DNA of 64,000 bases from NCBI GenBank assembly GCA_016703765.1, contig JADJBL010000009.1, positions 62,001 through 126,000 on the forward strand, given 5' to 3'. Source of the stretch: Saprospirales bacterium (GTDB taxonomy: Bacteria > Bacteroidota > Bacteroidia > Chitinophagales > Saprospiraceae). Positions 53,408 to 62,033 of this stretch are shown in pieces. The notes under the pieces were generated by a model. That model made no database searches, had not been told where the DNA came from, and was given only the letters and a program-made list of their open reading frames with translations. Position 1 is the stretch's first letter, and each line of letters opens with the position of its first letter. Position numbers and translations under genes: made by a program.

Positions 53408-53767
53408 ATGAAAACAACGATTTTGGGGTTGTTGCTCCTCTTCGCCGCCCCCTTTGTGGGTTTTTCGCAATCCGAAGCCGATAAGGAACTGGAGAAAGAG
53501 CTCAAGGATGTCAGGTTGGAGGTGGAAAAGATCCTCAAAGACCTGGAAGACGAGCGCATCGTAGCCAAGGTGGATTCCGTATTGCAGCTCCGCTGGCCCC
53601 AGGTGGAAGCCGAATTGGAGGAAGCCTGGGACAAAGCCGAGCCGAGGATCGAAGAGGTGGAAGAAAAGATCGAAGAGATCGCCGATGAGATCCTGAAGGA
53701 GGCAAAAGGGGAGCCGGCCCAAAAGCCCAACCCGAAGAAAGAACCCCGGAAAAGGCAGGAGATGTAA
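53408..53767 (+). CDS. Small secreted coiled-coil protein, unknown function
   Basis: 119 residues. Signal peptide MKTTILGLLLLFAAPFVGFSQ, then a strongly charged helical region (about 25-100) with heptad-like spacing of Leu, Ile and Val (KELEKELKDVRLEVEKILKDLEDE, RIEEVEEKIEEIADEILKEA) and a basic Pro-rich tail. It looks like a periplasmic coiled coil. No family was recognised. A short GC-rich stem and the palindrome AAATCCCGGGATTT plus T-run at 53798-53816 may end its transcript. Confidence 0.75.
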   Translation: MKTTILGLLLLFAAPFVGFSQSEADKELEKELKDVRLEVEKILKDLEDERIVAKVDSVLQLRWPQVEAELEEAWDKAEPRIEEVEEKIEEIADEILKEAKGEPAQKPNPKKEPRKRQEM

Positions 53768-53770
53768 AAT

Positions 53771-53816
53771 CCGCGGTTAAAGCTATTTCCGCGCGCTAAA
53801 TCCCGGGATTTTTTTC
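53771..53816 (+). terminator. Possible weak terminator after the small coiled-coil gene
   Basis: CGCGG/CCGCG can pair around an A/T-rich loop, and AAATCCCGGGATTT ahead of a T-run can form a short 5-bp stem. Neither is strong. Confidence 0.35.
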
Positions 53817-53897
53817 CTTTCTTTGTGCACTGCCTTAACCAAAACCTTTTTAGGTACCTTTTGTTATATCGCAACAATAAGGATTAAGTTATTTTGC

Positions 53898-54335
53898 ATG
53901 AAGGAACAGGAGAAAACCAATCTCATCATTTACCGCGTAAAGGATAAGGGATTGGAGGTTTTTTTGGTCCGCCCCGAAATAGAGGGCGGAGACTGGCAGA
54001 TCCCACAAGGCGACCATGCTGCGGCTTCCTCGCTCCCCCTCAAGGGCGATGACCGGCTCATCGAACTGGACCCCGTGTCGCAGGAAAACGGCATCCTCGA
54101 GCAGGCCTACGCCGTGGAAGGCGATTGGCACGACATCCCCTCTATGAAATCCATCCTCAAGCACGACGTGGCCTTCATGAAAGATACCATCCGGCAGATG
54201 GTCCCCGACGTCATGGAAAAAGGCGCTTTCTTCGCCATCAAGGAAGCATTCAAAAAAGTGTTGCCCCATCAGTACGAGCAACTCAAAGAACTCAAGGAGA
54301 TTATCATCGATCGGAATCTCACCAAGTATATGTAA
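53898..54335 (+). CDS. NUDIX-like protein without a recognisable Nudix box
   Basis: 145 residues from the ATG at 53898; an upstream extension to 53823 uses a non-ATG start and crosses the likely promoter. The N-terminus (TNLIIYRVKDKGLEVFLVRP, GGDWQIPQGDHAAA) has the feel of the (di)nucleotide hydrolase fold, where GGxWxxPxG usually leads into the Nudix helix. The expected REUxEExGU motif cannot be found; a helix-rich tail follows (MKSILKHDVAFMKDTIRQMVP, EAFKKVLPHQYEQLKELKEI). It may be a binding rather than a catalytic relative. Cytoplasmic. Confidence 0.65.
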   Translation: MKEQEKTNLIIYRVKDKGLEVFLVRPEIEGGDWQIPQGDHAAASSLPLKGDDRLIELDPVSQENGILEQAYAVEGDWHDIPSMKSILKHDVAFMKDTIRQMVPDVMEKGAFFAIKEAFKKVLPHQYEQLKELKEIIIDRNLTKYM

Positions 54336-54403
54336 GTTATTAGTTATTAAGATAATAAGTTATTAAAAACTAATAACTTATAACCTCAATAACTTAATAA
54401 CTA
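54333..54403. repeat. Intergenic hairpin of GTTATTAA / TTAATAAC-type units between convergent genes
   Basis: Units around GTTATTA on the left face TAATAACTTAATAACT on the right with a central AAAAAC. It fills the gap between the stops of the NUDIX-like and phosphodiesterase genes. Confidence 0.8.
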
Positions 54404-55228
54404 TTCCGGAATTCTATCCGGATAATCCGTAATCACCCCATCCACTCCCCATTTCCGCAATTTTTTCATCACAAGGGTATTGTTCACCGTCCAGGGGACG
54501 ATGCGCATGTTTTTTTGATGAATGGAATCGATCATGTTGCGGGTCACCAGCTTGTAGTAGGGGCTGATGATGGCTGGAGTAAAGCCCAGTTCTTTTATGA
54601 GCTCCTCCGGATCGAATGGGAATTCCATTAAATAGGACAGGGTCAGGCCCGGGTCGAGGCGGTGCAGCTCCCGGAGGATGCGCGGATCGAAGGACTGGAG
54701 ACAGGCCCGGTCCCGGATGCCCAGGGCGTTCACCTCGTCCAGTACCAGCTTCGCAAATTCGGCCGGGGCGGGGGTATAGATCCCGTCCCATTCCGGCATG
54801 GCTTTCAGTTCGATGTTAAAGCCGGGCAGGGGTCTTCCTTTTTCCCTGCAATATTTTTCCACCTCCCTCGCCACCTCGCCCAGGATGGGCTTATGCGCAG
54901 CGATTTTTTCCTGTTGCGGAAAACGGCTGTTCTTTTTCAGTCCGCAGTCGATTTGTCGGATCTCTTCGTAGGGGTACTCGTATATATTAAGGGTTTTGTC
55001 TCCCTCGGGGCAATCGCAGATATGCGGCGAGACCCAAGGCTCGTGCGACACCACCACCTGTAAGTCTTTGCTGATGACCACATCCAGTTCCAGGGTCGTG
55101 ATAGCTGGGAATTCCAGCGCCTTCAGAAAGGCGTGGACGGTATTTTCCGGCGCCAGTCCGCGCGCGCCGCGGTGCCCCTGCCAGTCGAAGAGGGGGCTAA
55201 GCAGAAGAAAAAGGGGGATTGGGGACAT
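54401..55228 (-). CDS. Glycerophosphodiester phosphodiesterase
   Basis: 275 residues. The GDPD landmarks are QGHRGARGLAPENT near residue 18, TLELDVVISKD near 46, and VVSHEPWVSP near 60, giving the catalytic His pair and metal-binding Glu/Asp. NIELKAMPEWDG and SFDPRIL follow, and the C-terminus has VPWTVNN and GVDGVITDYPD, as in the family. It hydrolyses glycerophosphodiesters to glycerol 3-phosphate and an alcohol. The N-terminus (MSPIPLFLLLSPLFD) could be a short signal or membrane segment, so a periplasmic location is possible. Confidence 0.93.
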   Translation of the reverse strand: MSPIPLFLLLSPLFDWQGHRGARGLAPENTVHAFLKALEFPAITTLELDVVISKDLQVVVSHEPWVSPHICDCPEGDKTLNIYEYPYEEIRQIDCGLKKNSRFPQQEKIAAHKPILGEVAREVEKYCREKGRPLPGFNIELKAMPEWDGIYTPAPAEFAKLVLDEVNALGIRDRACLQSFDPRILRELHRLDPGLTLSYLMEFPFDPEELIKELGFTPAIISPYYKLVTRNMIDSIHQKNMRIVPWTVNNTLVMKKLRKWGVDGVITDYPDRIPE

Positions 55229-55240
55229 AGATTTGGTTTT

Positions 55241-55310
55241 GAAGGTTTAGAGGGTTTAAGAGGTTTAGGAGAAAAAACCAAACTTTCTAAACCCTCTAAA
55301 CGTCCTAAAC
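55241..55310. repeat. Intergenic hairpin of GTTTAGAGG-type 9-bp units
   Basis: AGGTTTAGAGGGTTTAAG units face CTAAACCCTCTAAACGTCC around GGAGAAAAAACC. Same unit family as 48974-49070. It lies between divergent genes, so here it cannot be only a terminator. Confidence 0.85.
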
Positions 55311-55377
55311 TCAATAAAACAAAGGTAGGAATTCTTCCTCCCGCTTTGTACCTTCGTTTCCCGTAAACCCCCACAAA

Positions 55378-56901
55378 ATGAAAGCTTTTCGACTACTGAT
55401 ATTAATTGCCCTGCTCGGGATGGTGGGCCGGATGAATGCCCAGACGGAAATGCTGGGACAGCGGGAAGAAAAATTGAAAGAGTTGTCGGGCAAGGCCCGG
55501 GTGCAGGAGGCTTTGAACCTGTCGAGGGAGTATTACGTCGCCCGGGATTTGGAGAAATCGGCCGAGATGGCCGGCCTGGCCTATACCGAAGCTGCGATAG
55601 AAAATGACTCCGAGGCCATGGCCCAGGCCCTGAGCCTGGAGAGCAAGGCCCTGCTCGCCGACCTGGACCTCCGGCCGGCCCAAAGACTCAAAGCCATCAA
55701 AAAACTCCAGGAGAGCACTAGCCTGACGTCCCGCATAGCCTTGAAGTTGGAAAACCTGAAGCTGCTCCGCCAGGTATATGCCCAAATTGGGAAGAATAAA
55801 GAATTGAGGGAAGTGGAGCGCGAAATCGCCCGCTTGACCGCCGAACAAAACAAGGGCCTCGAGCAGGAATTGGCCGTCGCCAGCCAGGAGAAGGAAAAAA
55901 TGACGGAGGTGCAAGCTTCCCTTGCCAAAACCCTGGATCAAATCGAAGGCGCTATCCAGTCCATGAGCGAGAGTCAGGCGAAATCCGAACTGCTCCTTGC
56001 CCAGCAGAAGAGCATCCTCGACTCCATGGCCTTTCTGAGCATGATCGACTCCCTGAAGCTGTCCCAGCAGGACATGTTGCTGAGCGAGCAGGAGGCTATT
56101 CTCCGCGAGCGGGAGGCTCAGCTGGGGATGCAAAAAGCCCAGCGAAACTTCTTTGTGTCTCTGACTGCCCTGGTGCTGGTGCTGGCCGGCGGATTGACCA
56201 TACGATATTTTTCCATGCAGCGCTACAACCGGGTCATCGCTGCCGAAAAGCAACGCTCGGACGATCTGCTGCTCAATATCCTTCCGCAAAAGGTGGCCGA
56301 TGAATTGAAGCTGAACGGGAAGGCCCAGGCCCAGGTTTTCGAAAACGCGTCTGTGCTCTTTGTCGATTTCGAAGGCTTCTCCCAGTTTGCCGCCAACCTG
56401 CCTCCCAGGGAATTGGTGGAAACCCTCGACTTTTGCTTCCAGCGCTTCGACCAGATATCCGCAAAGTACGGCCTGGAAAAGATCAAGACCATCGGCGACG
56501 CCTACATGGCCGCCGGCGGGCTGCCCAGCCCCGACCCCGCCAATCCACAAAAGGTGGTCGACGCCGCATTGGAAATCAAGGAGTTTTTGGATGAATGGAA
56601 GGAGGAACGCGAAGCGGAGGGCAAACCCTACCTCCGGGCCCGCATCGGCATCCACACCGGGCCGCTGGTGGCAGGGGTGGTCGGCAAGAAGAAATTCGCC
56701 TACGATATCTGGGGCGACACCGTCAACGTCGCCTCCCGCATGGAGTCCAGCGGCGTATCCGGCAAGGTCAATGTGTCGGCCACCACCTACGACGAGATCA
56801 ACGACGAGTTTGAACGTGAGCACCGCGGCAAGATCCCGATCAAAAACCTGGGCGAACTGGATATGTATTTTGTGGAGAAAAAGGTGAAGAGTGAAGGGTG
56901 A
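55378..56901 (+). CDS. Class III adenylyl cyclase with exported sensor half
   Basis: 507 residues. Signal peptide 1-21, a TPR-like helical region (about 30-160), a long coiled coil (about 150-255), one membrane helix (about 257-278) and a cytoplasmic cyclase domain (about 290-500). Metal ligands are Asp330 (LFVDFEGFS) and Asp374 (TIGDAYMAAGG). Lys370 and Asp443 (AYDIWGDTVN) are at the base-selecting positions and favour ATP; Asn450 and Arg454 complete the site. ILPQKVADELKLNG is the usual linker helix. This resembles Bacteroidota proteins that pair a periplasmic TPR sensor with a cytoplasmic output. Product is predicted to be cAMP. Confidence 0.92.
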   Translation: MKAFRLLILIALLGMVGRMNAQTEMLGQREEKLKELSGKARVQEALNLSREYYVARDLEKSAEMAGLAYTEAAIENDSEAMAQALSLESKALLADLDLRPAQRLKAIKKLQESTSLTSRIALKLENLKLLRQVYAQIGKNKELREVEREIARLTAEQNKGLEQELAVASQEKEKMTEVQASLAKTLDQIEGAIQSMSESQAKSELLLAQQKSILDSMAFLSMIDSLKLSQQDMLLSEQEAILREREAQLGMQKAQRNFFVSLTALVLVLAGGLTIRYFSMQRYNRVIAAEKQRSDDLLLNILPQKVADELKLNGKAQAQVFENASVLFVDFEGFSQFAANLPPRELVETLDFCFQRFDQISAKYGLEKIKTIGDAYMAAGGLPSPDPANPQKVVDAALEIKEFLDEWKEEREAEGKPYLRARIGIHTGPLVAGVVGKKKFAYDIWGDTVNVASRMESSGVSGKVNVSATTYDEINDEFEREHRGKIPIKNLGELDMYFVEKKVKSEG

Positions 56902-57473
56902 GATACCTATATGTGGGTATTAAGCCGCGAACTTTTAAAAAAAGTAAATTTTTTCTGCGTGGTTTGGATCGAAGGCTTATATTTGCAATGCGCTAATACA
57001 ATTAACAAGTTGTTATCTCAAGACTAAAAATGTGTATGAAGTAACTTTACGCTTGACTTTCAATAAGATGTATTGAACAATCAAGTTCCACTCCCCCCAA
57101 TGGTACTTCATGCTGTTTGACTTTGCCGAGAATATCCCCTGCGGGATATGTTTCGTCATGGTTTAAGTTGGATTGAGATGCGGCTTGTGAAACTAACAAG
57201 TTGTAATCCAAAGTCCAATGAATTTTTTTCCCAATTCTTGGAAATCATTTGTGTCGAATCCGCTTTCACAGGCTACTGCTTGCGTTTGGGGGTTTTCTGC
57301 ATTTGAGCAACTTGCCTGCGCAACCGATTGTAGAAAACAACTTGCTTTTTTATTGCGCGCCCTTTGATATGGTCCAAGTGCCATGCCAAAGGGATTTTTT
57401 TTTACCCCTAGTACCGAATCAATTGCATTACCTCAATTTTAGGATTATGATGCCTTATTTAACAAATTATCTC
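56902..57473. other. Long non-coding leader with nested stems upstream of the fifth giant gene
   Basis: 572 bp with no convincing gene. It contains a -7 box at 56978-56985, a nested structure (ATGAAGTA 57036-57043 with TACTTCAT 57104-57111; CTTGA 57052-57056 with TCAAG 57081-57085; TCAATA 57060-57065 with TATTGA 57071-57076), a stem ATATCCC/GGGATAT near 57132-57149, and a repeated ACAAGTTGT at about 57005 and 57195. An open frame from TTG 57249 would code an unconvincing N-terminal extension. Confidence 0.55.
56978..56985 (+). promoter_or_regulatory. Candidate -7 box (TATATTTG) for the fifth giant gene
   Basis: TATATTTG matches TAnnTTTG. A TTTG at 56963-56966 is nearer than the usual -33 spacing. 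If used, the 5' leader would be about 490 nt. Confidence 0.45.
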
Positions 57474-60400
57474 ATGAAAGACGAAACAAAAAACCGGAGC
57501 AACGGCAGCAAGTACACCCTGCTTTTCTCCCAAGCCCTGACCAGGGTATCGGTTATTTTGTTGGCAGCTTTGCTGTGTTTCCCGCTCGATTCTTCCGGGA
57601 ACGACAACCTTCGCTGGTCACGCACCAAGCCGACGGTCAAAGCCTCCACCACCAAAATGCTGGTACTCGGCGACACAGGCCCTCAAACCGCAGGCGACGC
57701 AGACGATAACGACTGCGGCTCTGGCTCCGGATGGGCCAGTGAAGCCAGCGCCGAAGGCGGCGACGACGGCAACCGCGCCGAAGTAGATCTGTCGGATAAC
57801 GAGATTTCCGACTGCCTCGACCTCTCCTCCTTCGGACTATCTGTTCCAGGCGGAGCGACTATCCTCGGCATCGAGGTCAGCATCGACCGGCAAAAAGAAA
57901 CCGGTACCAAGGTCATTACAGACCATACCATCCAGCTGCTGGATAATGGTACCCCCGTCGGCTCCAACAAAGCCACGGCTACCGATTGGCCTGCCAACGT
58001 CGACGGCGTCGCCACCTATGGCGGTGCAGCGGACACCTGGGCCGCAGGTCTTACTGCCTCCGACATGGCAAACCTGGGTCTTCGTATCCGCGCACAGGCA
58101 AACAGCGCCGATGGCGACAGAGAAGCCCGCGTAGATTATGTAGAGATTACGGTTTATTACGACGACAACTCCGGCGGTGGCGGTGGAGCAACTCCGACCG
58201 ATCTGGAAGTGGTCAGCATTACCCATGTGAACGGCCCGATTGTCCCTGGTACCACTGAAACCTTCGAGATCGAGGTCCGCAACAACGGTCCCGCCGATGC
58301 GGTTGGTACCATTCTCAGTTTCGACATTGTGGATGCCAATTGGTTCCATATTAACGCTTTTGGAGACCCGGACTGGACCTTTTTACTGAGTGGGACTGCT
58401 GCCCGGCTAACTCCCATGCCGAGCGGTGCGACGGAAACCCTGACGATTGAGGCGCATATTCCGGCAAATGCTACCTACGAGGACGACATTTTTCTCTCTA
58501 TAGGGCCTGTATGGGCTGCTATTTCGCATAGTGGCACAGATTTAGCCCCTGGAAATAATGAAATCGATATCATTCCGGATACCCGGATAGAAGCAGCGCT
58601 CTCCATCGAGAAACAATTACTCACCCCCAACGCAGCTCCGGGCGGTACCGCCCTGTACGAGATCGAGGTCTGCAACAATGGCCCCTCCGACGTAGCAGGC
58701 GTAGGCGTGACGGATATTCCCGGCGCTAACCTCGTGGGAGGCTCCGTAATACTGAGCCCGGGCGCGGATAACCTCTACATCCCTGCCAATCAGTGCCGCA
58801 GCGTGTTCGCCACCGCGACGGTGGATCCCGCGGCGGTCGTCGGCTCAAATTTCAGCAATACGGCCGCCATCGACCTGAGCAATATCTACAGCGGCGGAGT
58901 AACCCTGCCGCATGATGTGACAGCTGGCCCCAACAGCACCGATGGCACCGGCGAGGTGATCGGCGGCGCGGCTGCCTTGGCTCCTGCGGACGTGGAAATC
59001 GTGAGCCTTACCTTGCTTGGCGGAGGCCCTGTGGTGCCGGGTACCAACGCAACCTTCAGGGTGGATCTTCGAAACAATGGCCCTGTCGACGCATATGGAG
59101 CTGTTGTAACGATGCTGGTGACGGATCTGGACTTTATTGTAAATAACATACTCTGGACTCCGAACGCCTGGGCGCCCTTGAGCAGTGGCGGGACCTGGCT
59201 TAATACCCAGCCTTGGCCTGCCGGTTCGTCTAGTTTCTTTGAGGTAACATTGGCTATTCCTTCGGATGCCCACTATCAGGCATACGATATACTTGGGGCT
59301 CTCAGTGTTGTTATTGCAGCAGCTAATCCGGATCCCGTTCCTGCCAATAACTGGGGATCATTATCGTTCGATACCCAGGCTCAGGCCAGCCTGAGCATCG
59401 AAAAGACCCTCTTCACCCTCGGAGTATCTCCCGGTGGTACGGCCTTATACGAAGTGACCATTTGCAACACAGGCCCCTCTGATATCGACGGCATCGCGCT
59501 CGTCGATGTCCCGGGCCTCAACCTGGTTCCCGGCTCCCTGGTCATCAGCGCAGATGCTGACGATCTGTATATAGGCGCCGGCCGCTGTGTCGACGTCCTG
59601 GTTTCGGCGCGGGTGGCCCTCGGAGCTCCCGTGGGCGGTAATTTCTGCAACTCGGCCGCGGTGGACGACGCCAACGCTCTTGCAGGCTTGGGCTCAACGC
59701 TCCCCCCTGTGGTCAACGAACCTTCTACCGGCAATGTTTGCGGCAATGTGGTTCCTTCCCTTCCGCCTGCGGATGTGCAAGTACTGAGCCTCACGCATGA
59801 CACCAGCCCGATGATCCCCGGTACGACGGAGAGCTTTACCTTCATCGTTACCAACAACGGCCCCAGCCCAGCCTACGGCGCGACGATCCTCGTCGATCTG
59901 GCGGACGTCAACTGGGTCGTCGACAGTTATTCCTTTCCTTCTACCTGGAGTTATATGGGCGACGGCGTCTTTGCCCGTCTGAACCCGATGCCTCCCGGCG
60001 CTGTGGAAACTTTTACCCTGGAACTCGGCATTCCTTCGGACGCTATAGTCAATTTGGCGGCGTTTGACGAACTCGGACCGGTCGTTGTGTCCATCGCGTC
60101 TTCCAGCCCCGATCCGAACACGGCCAACAATACCATGCTCGAAATCCTCGACTCGGAGAACCACGCGGACCTGAGCATCACAAAAGACATCGTCAACACC
60201 GAGGTCGGCCCGGGTGAAACGGCGATATTTAATATCGTCGTGAACAACGCCGGTCCCTCGGACGTCGATGGCGTCGGTTTCATGGATGATCTGAGTCCAA
60301 ACGCTTCCATTTTCTATTTCGAGCCCTTCAACATCGACAACTTCTACGTGGCCGCTGGGCAAAGCAAGTCTTTCCTGGTCACGGCTCAGGTTAATGAAGA

Positions 60401-61958
60401 CGGTTGCGGGACGGTAGAAAACTGCGCTTGGGTATCCGGGCCAGACTATAATATCGACGGCAATCCAGACAACAACGGCCCTTCCTGCGCTTCATTCGAT
60501 ATCTACGACGATGTCGATCCCGTCGCTGCGGTGTGCCCTCCGGCCACCATCGAGGTCGATAACGACCCGGGCATTTGCGGCGCCTTTATCGAGTGTTATG
60601 TCGAATTCACCGACAATTGCGACGAATTCCTCGACCTCGAACTGATCAAAGGCCTTCCCTGCGAATGCGAAGGTGGTGGAGAAGGAGAAGAAGAGGAGGA
60701 AGACGTGATTTGCGGCAACATCTTCCCCGTCGGCATGACCCAGGTGATCTGGAAGGCCACGGATGACAATGGCAATATGGCTTTCTGCGAGTTCATGGTC
60801 ATGGTCAGCGACACGGAGCAACCGACCATCGAGTGCCCGGATGATATCGTGGTGGAACTGCCCTCGGGCGACGCCATTGTGGTAGCCGGTCAGGCGACTA
60901 TCTTCTCACAGGGCCCCTGCGGCGTGACGCTGACCTATCCGCCGCCATTCGGCGACGATAATTGCAGCGACTTCCTCATCACCCACACCTCCGGTCTGGG
61001 CGCGGAGGACAACTGCACCGGCGCAGATTTTGAAGGCTGCTTCGCAATCGGCAATTGGGATATCAGCGCCGACGGCGATGGCTACGTGGATACCGGCAAT
61101 GCCCCGGACGACGTGACCCTGATTTCGACCGACGACGGTACGAATAACGCCGAAACGCGCATGTGCATCACCATTCCTTCGGATGGCGTGCTGTCCTTTG
61201 ATTGGAATTACGAATCGGACGACGATGCTCCTAACTACGATCCGTTCGGATACGAAGTAAATGGGGTATTCTTCCAACTGTCGGATGACCTTGGGGCGAA
61301 TATTCAAAGCGGTTCGGTGTCCATTCCGGTGGAAGCGGGCGACGAGTTCTGTTTTGTACAGGCCTCTACGGACGGATGCTGCGGAGCTGCAGCGACGATC
61401 TCCTCCTTCTTTGCATTTATCGACGACAACCCTCCGAGCCCCGAATACTACGAGTACGGAGGAACTTATACGGAGACCTACATGATCACGGATGCTTCCG
61501 GCAATTCGGAAGAGTGCTCCTTCTCCATAACGGTTGAAGACACCAACTTCCCGAACATCCATTGCCCGAACAATTTCGTGGTTTACACCGATGACGCCAA
61601 CTGCGGCGCACAGGTGATGTACGCTTATCCGCTGGGTCTGGACAACTGTCCGGGCTGGTACGTTACGACGATTTACGGTCCGCTTCCGGGCCAGAACTTC
61701 TCGCTGGGCAACACCGTGGTTGAATATATCATCACGGATGCTAACGGCAACTCCGTAACCTGCGACTTCAAAGTGCGCGTGGTAGACGGCGAGGCGCCGA
61801 CCTTCTTCGAATGCGCTCCGGATCAGGAAGTGGAGACGAGCAACAACGGCATCGACGACTGCTGCGCCGAAGTACCCCGCCTCAAAGGCGACGCGGTAGT
61901 TGGGCGACAACTGCCAGGAAACCGGCGATCTTCCGCTGGTGGCCCTGTTCTACGATGA
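57474..61958 (+). CDS. Giant surface protein 5, N-terminal part (CARDB/DUF11 modules, HYR domains)
   Basis: Best start is the ATG at 57474, giving a basic N-region and a hydrophobic signal core (SVILLAALLCFPL); 57447 and 57450 are alternatives, and the TTG at 57249 would bury the signal. A beta-sandwich domain (about residues 60-225, ending VDYVEITVYY) is followed by three composite modules of about 262 residues (at 58200, 58989 and 59772), each a CARDB-like part (PGTTESFTFIVTNNGPSPAYGA) plus a DUF11-like part (SIEKTLFTLGVSPGGTALYEVTICNTGPSD). HYR-type domains (DxxPxxxCP ... DNCxxF) and an inserted acidic Cys-rich loop follow. The frame breaks at GGG 61902-61904, where one G is extra; the last 18 residues are wrong. 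Confidence 0.82.
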   Translation: MKDETKNRSNGSKYTLLFSQALTRVSVILLAALLCFPLDSSGNDNLRWSRTKPTVKASTTKMLVLGDTGPQTAGDADDNDCGSGSGWASEASAEGGDDGNRAEVDLSDNEISDCLDLSSFGLSVPGGATILGIEVSIDRQKETGTKVITDHTIQLLDNGTPVGSNKATATDWPANVDGVATYGGAADTWAAGLTASDMANLGLRIRAQANSADGDREARVDYVEITVYYDDNSGGGGGATPTDLEVVSITHVNGPIVPGTTETFEIEVRNNGPADAVGTILSFDIVDANWFHINAFGDPDWTFLLSGTAARLTPMPSGATETLTIEAHIPANATYEDDIFLSIGPVWAAISHSGTDLAPGNNEIDIIPDTRIEAALSIEKQLLTPNAAPGGTALYEIEVCNNGPSDVAGVGVTDIPGANLVGGSVILSPGADNLYIPANQCRSVFATATVDPAAVVGSNFSNTAAIDLSNIYSGGVTLPHDVTAGPNSTDGTGEVIGGAAALAPADVEIVSLTLLGGGPVVPGTNATFRVDLRNNGPVDAYGAVVTMLVTDLDFIVNNILWTPNAWAPLSSGGTWLNTQPWPAGSSSFFEVTLAIPSDAHYQAYDILGALSVVIAAANPDPVPANNWGSLSFDTQAQASLSIEKTLFTLGVSPGGTALYEVTICNTGPSDIDGIALVDVPGLNLVPGSLVISADADDLYIGAGRCVDVLVSARVALGAPVGGNFCNSAAVDDANALAGLGSTLPPVVNEPSTGNVCGNVVPSLPPADVQVLSLTHDTSPMIPGTTESFTFIVTNNGPSPAYGATILVDLADVNWVVDSYSFPSTWSYMGDGVFARLNPMPPGAVETFTLELGIPSDAIVNLAAFDELGPVVVSIASSSPDPNTANNTMLEILDSENHADLSITKDIVNTEVGPGETAIFNIVVNNAGPSDVDGVGFMDDLSPNASIFYFEPFNIDNFYVAAGQSKSFLVTAQVNEDGCGTVENCAWVSGPDYNIDGNPDNNGPSCASFDIYDDVDPVAAVCPPATIEVDNDPGICGAFIECYVEFTDNCDEFLDLELIKGLPCECEGGGEGEEEEEDVICGNIFPVGMTQVIWKATDDNGNMAFCEFMVMVSDTEQPTIECPDDIVVELPSGDAIVVAGQATIFSQGPCGVTLTYPPPFGDDNCSDFLITHTSGLGAEDNCTGADFEGCFAIGNWDISADGDGYVDTGNAPDDVTLISTDDGTNNAETRMCITIPSDGVLSFDWNYESDDDAPNYDPFGYEVNGVFFQLSDDLGANIQSGSVSIPVEAGDEFCFVQASTDGCCGAAATISSFFAFIDDNPPSPEYYEYGGTYTETYMITDASGNSEECSFSITVEDTNFPNIHCPNNFVVYTDDANCGAQVMYAYPLGLDNCPGWYVTTIYGPLPGQNFSLGNTVVEYIITDANGNSVTCDFKVRVVDGEAPTFFECAPDQEVETSNNGIDDCCAEVPRLKGDAVVGRQLPGNRRSSAGGPVLR

Positions 61959-62033
61959 GGACTACACCGACACGCAGGAAAACTGCGACGGCGAGGCCTG
62001 GAACGTACGCCAGCACCTGGAAACCGCGGATTT

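Noticed and set aside
55402..56823. 473-residue minus-strand ORF opposite the cyclase
   Set aside because: Antisense shadow; the plus strand has all cyclase catalytic residues.
57249..57473. TTG start extending giant protein 5 upstream
   Set aside because: It would put 75 unrelated residues before the signal segment; the ATG at 57474 is better placed.
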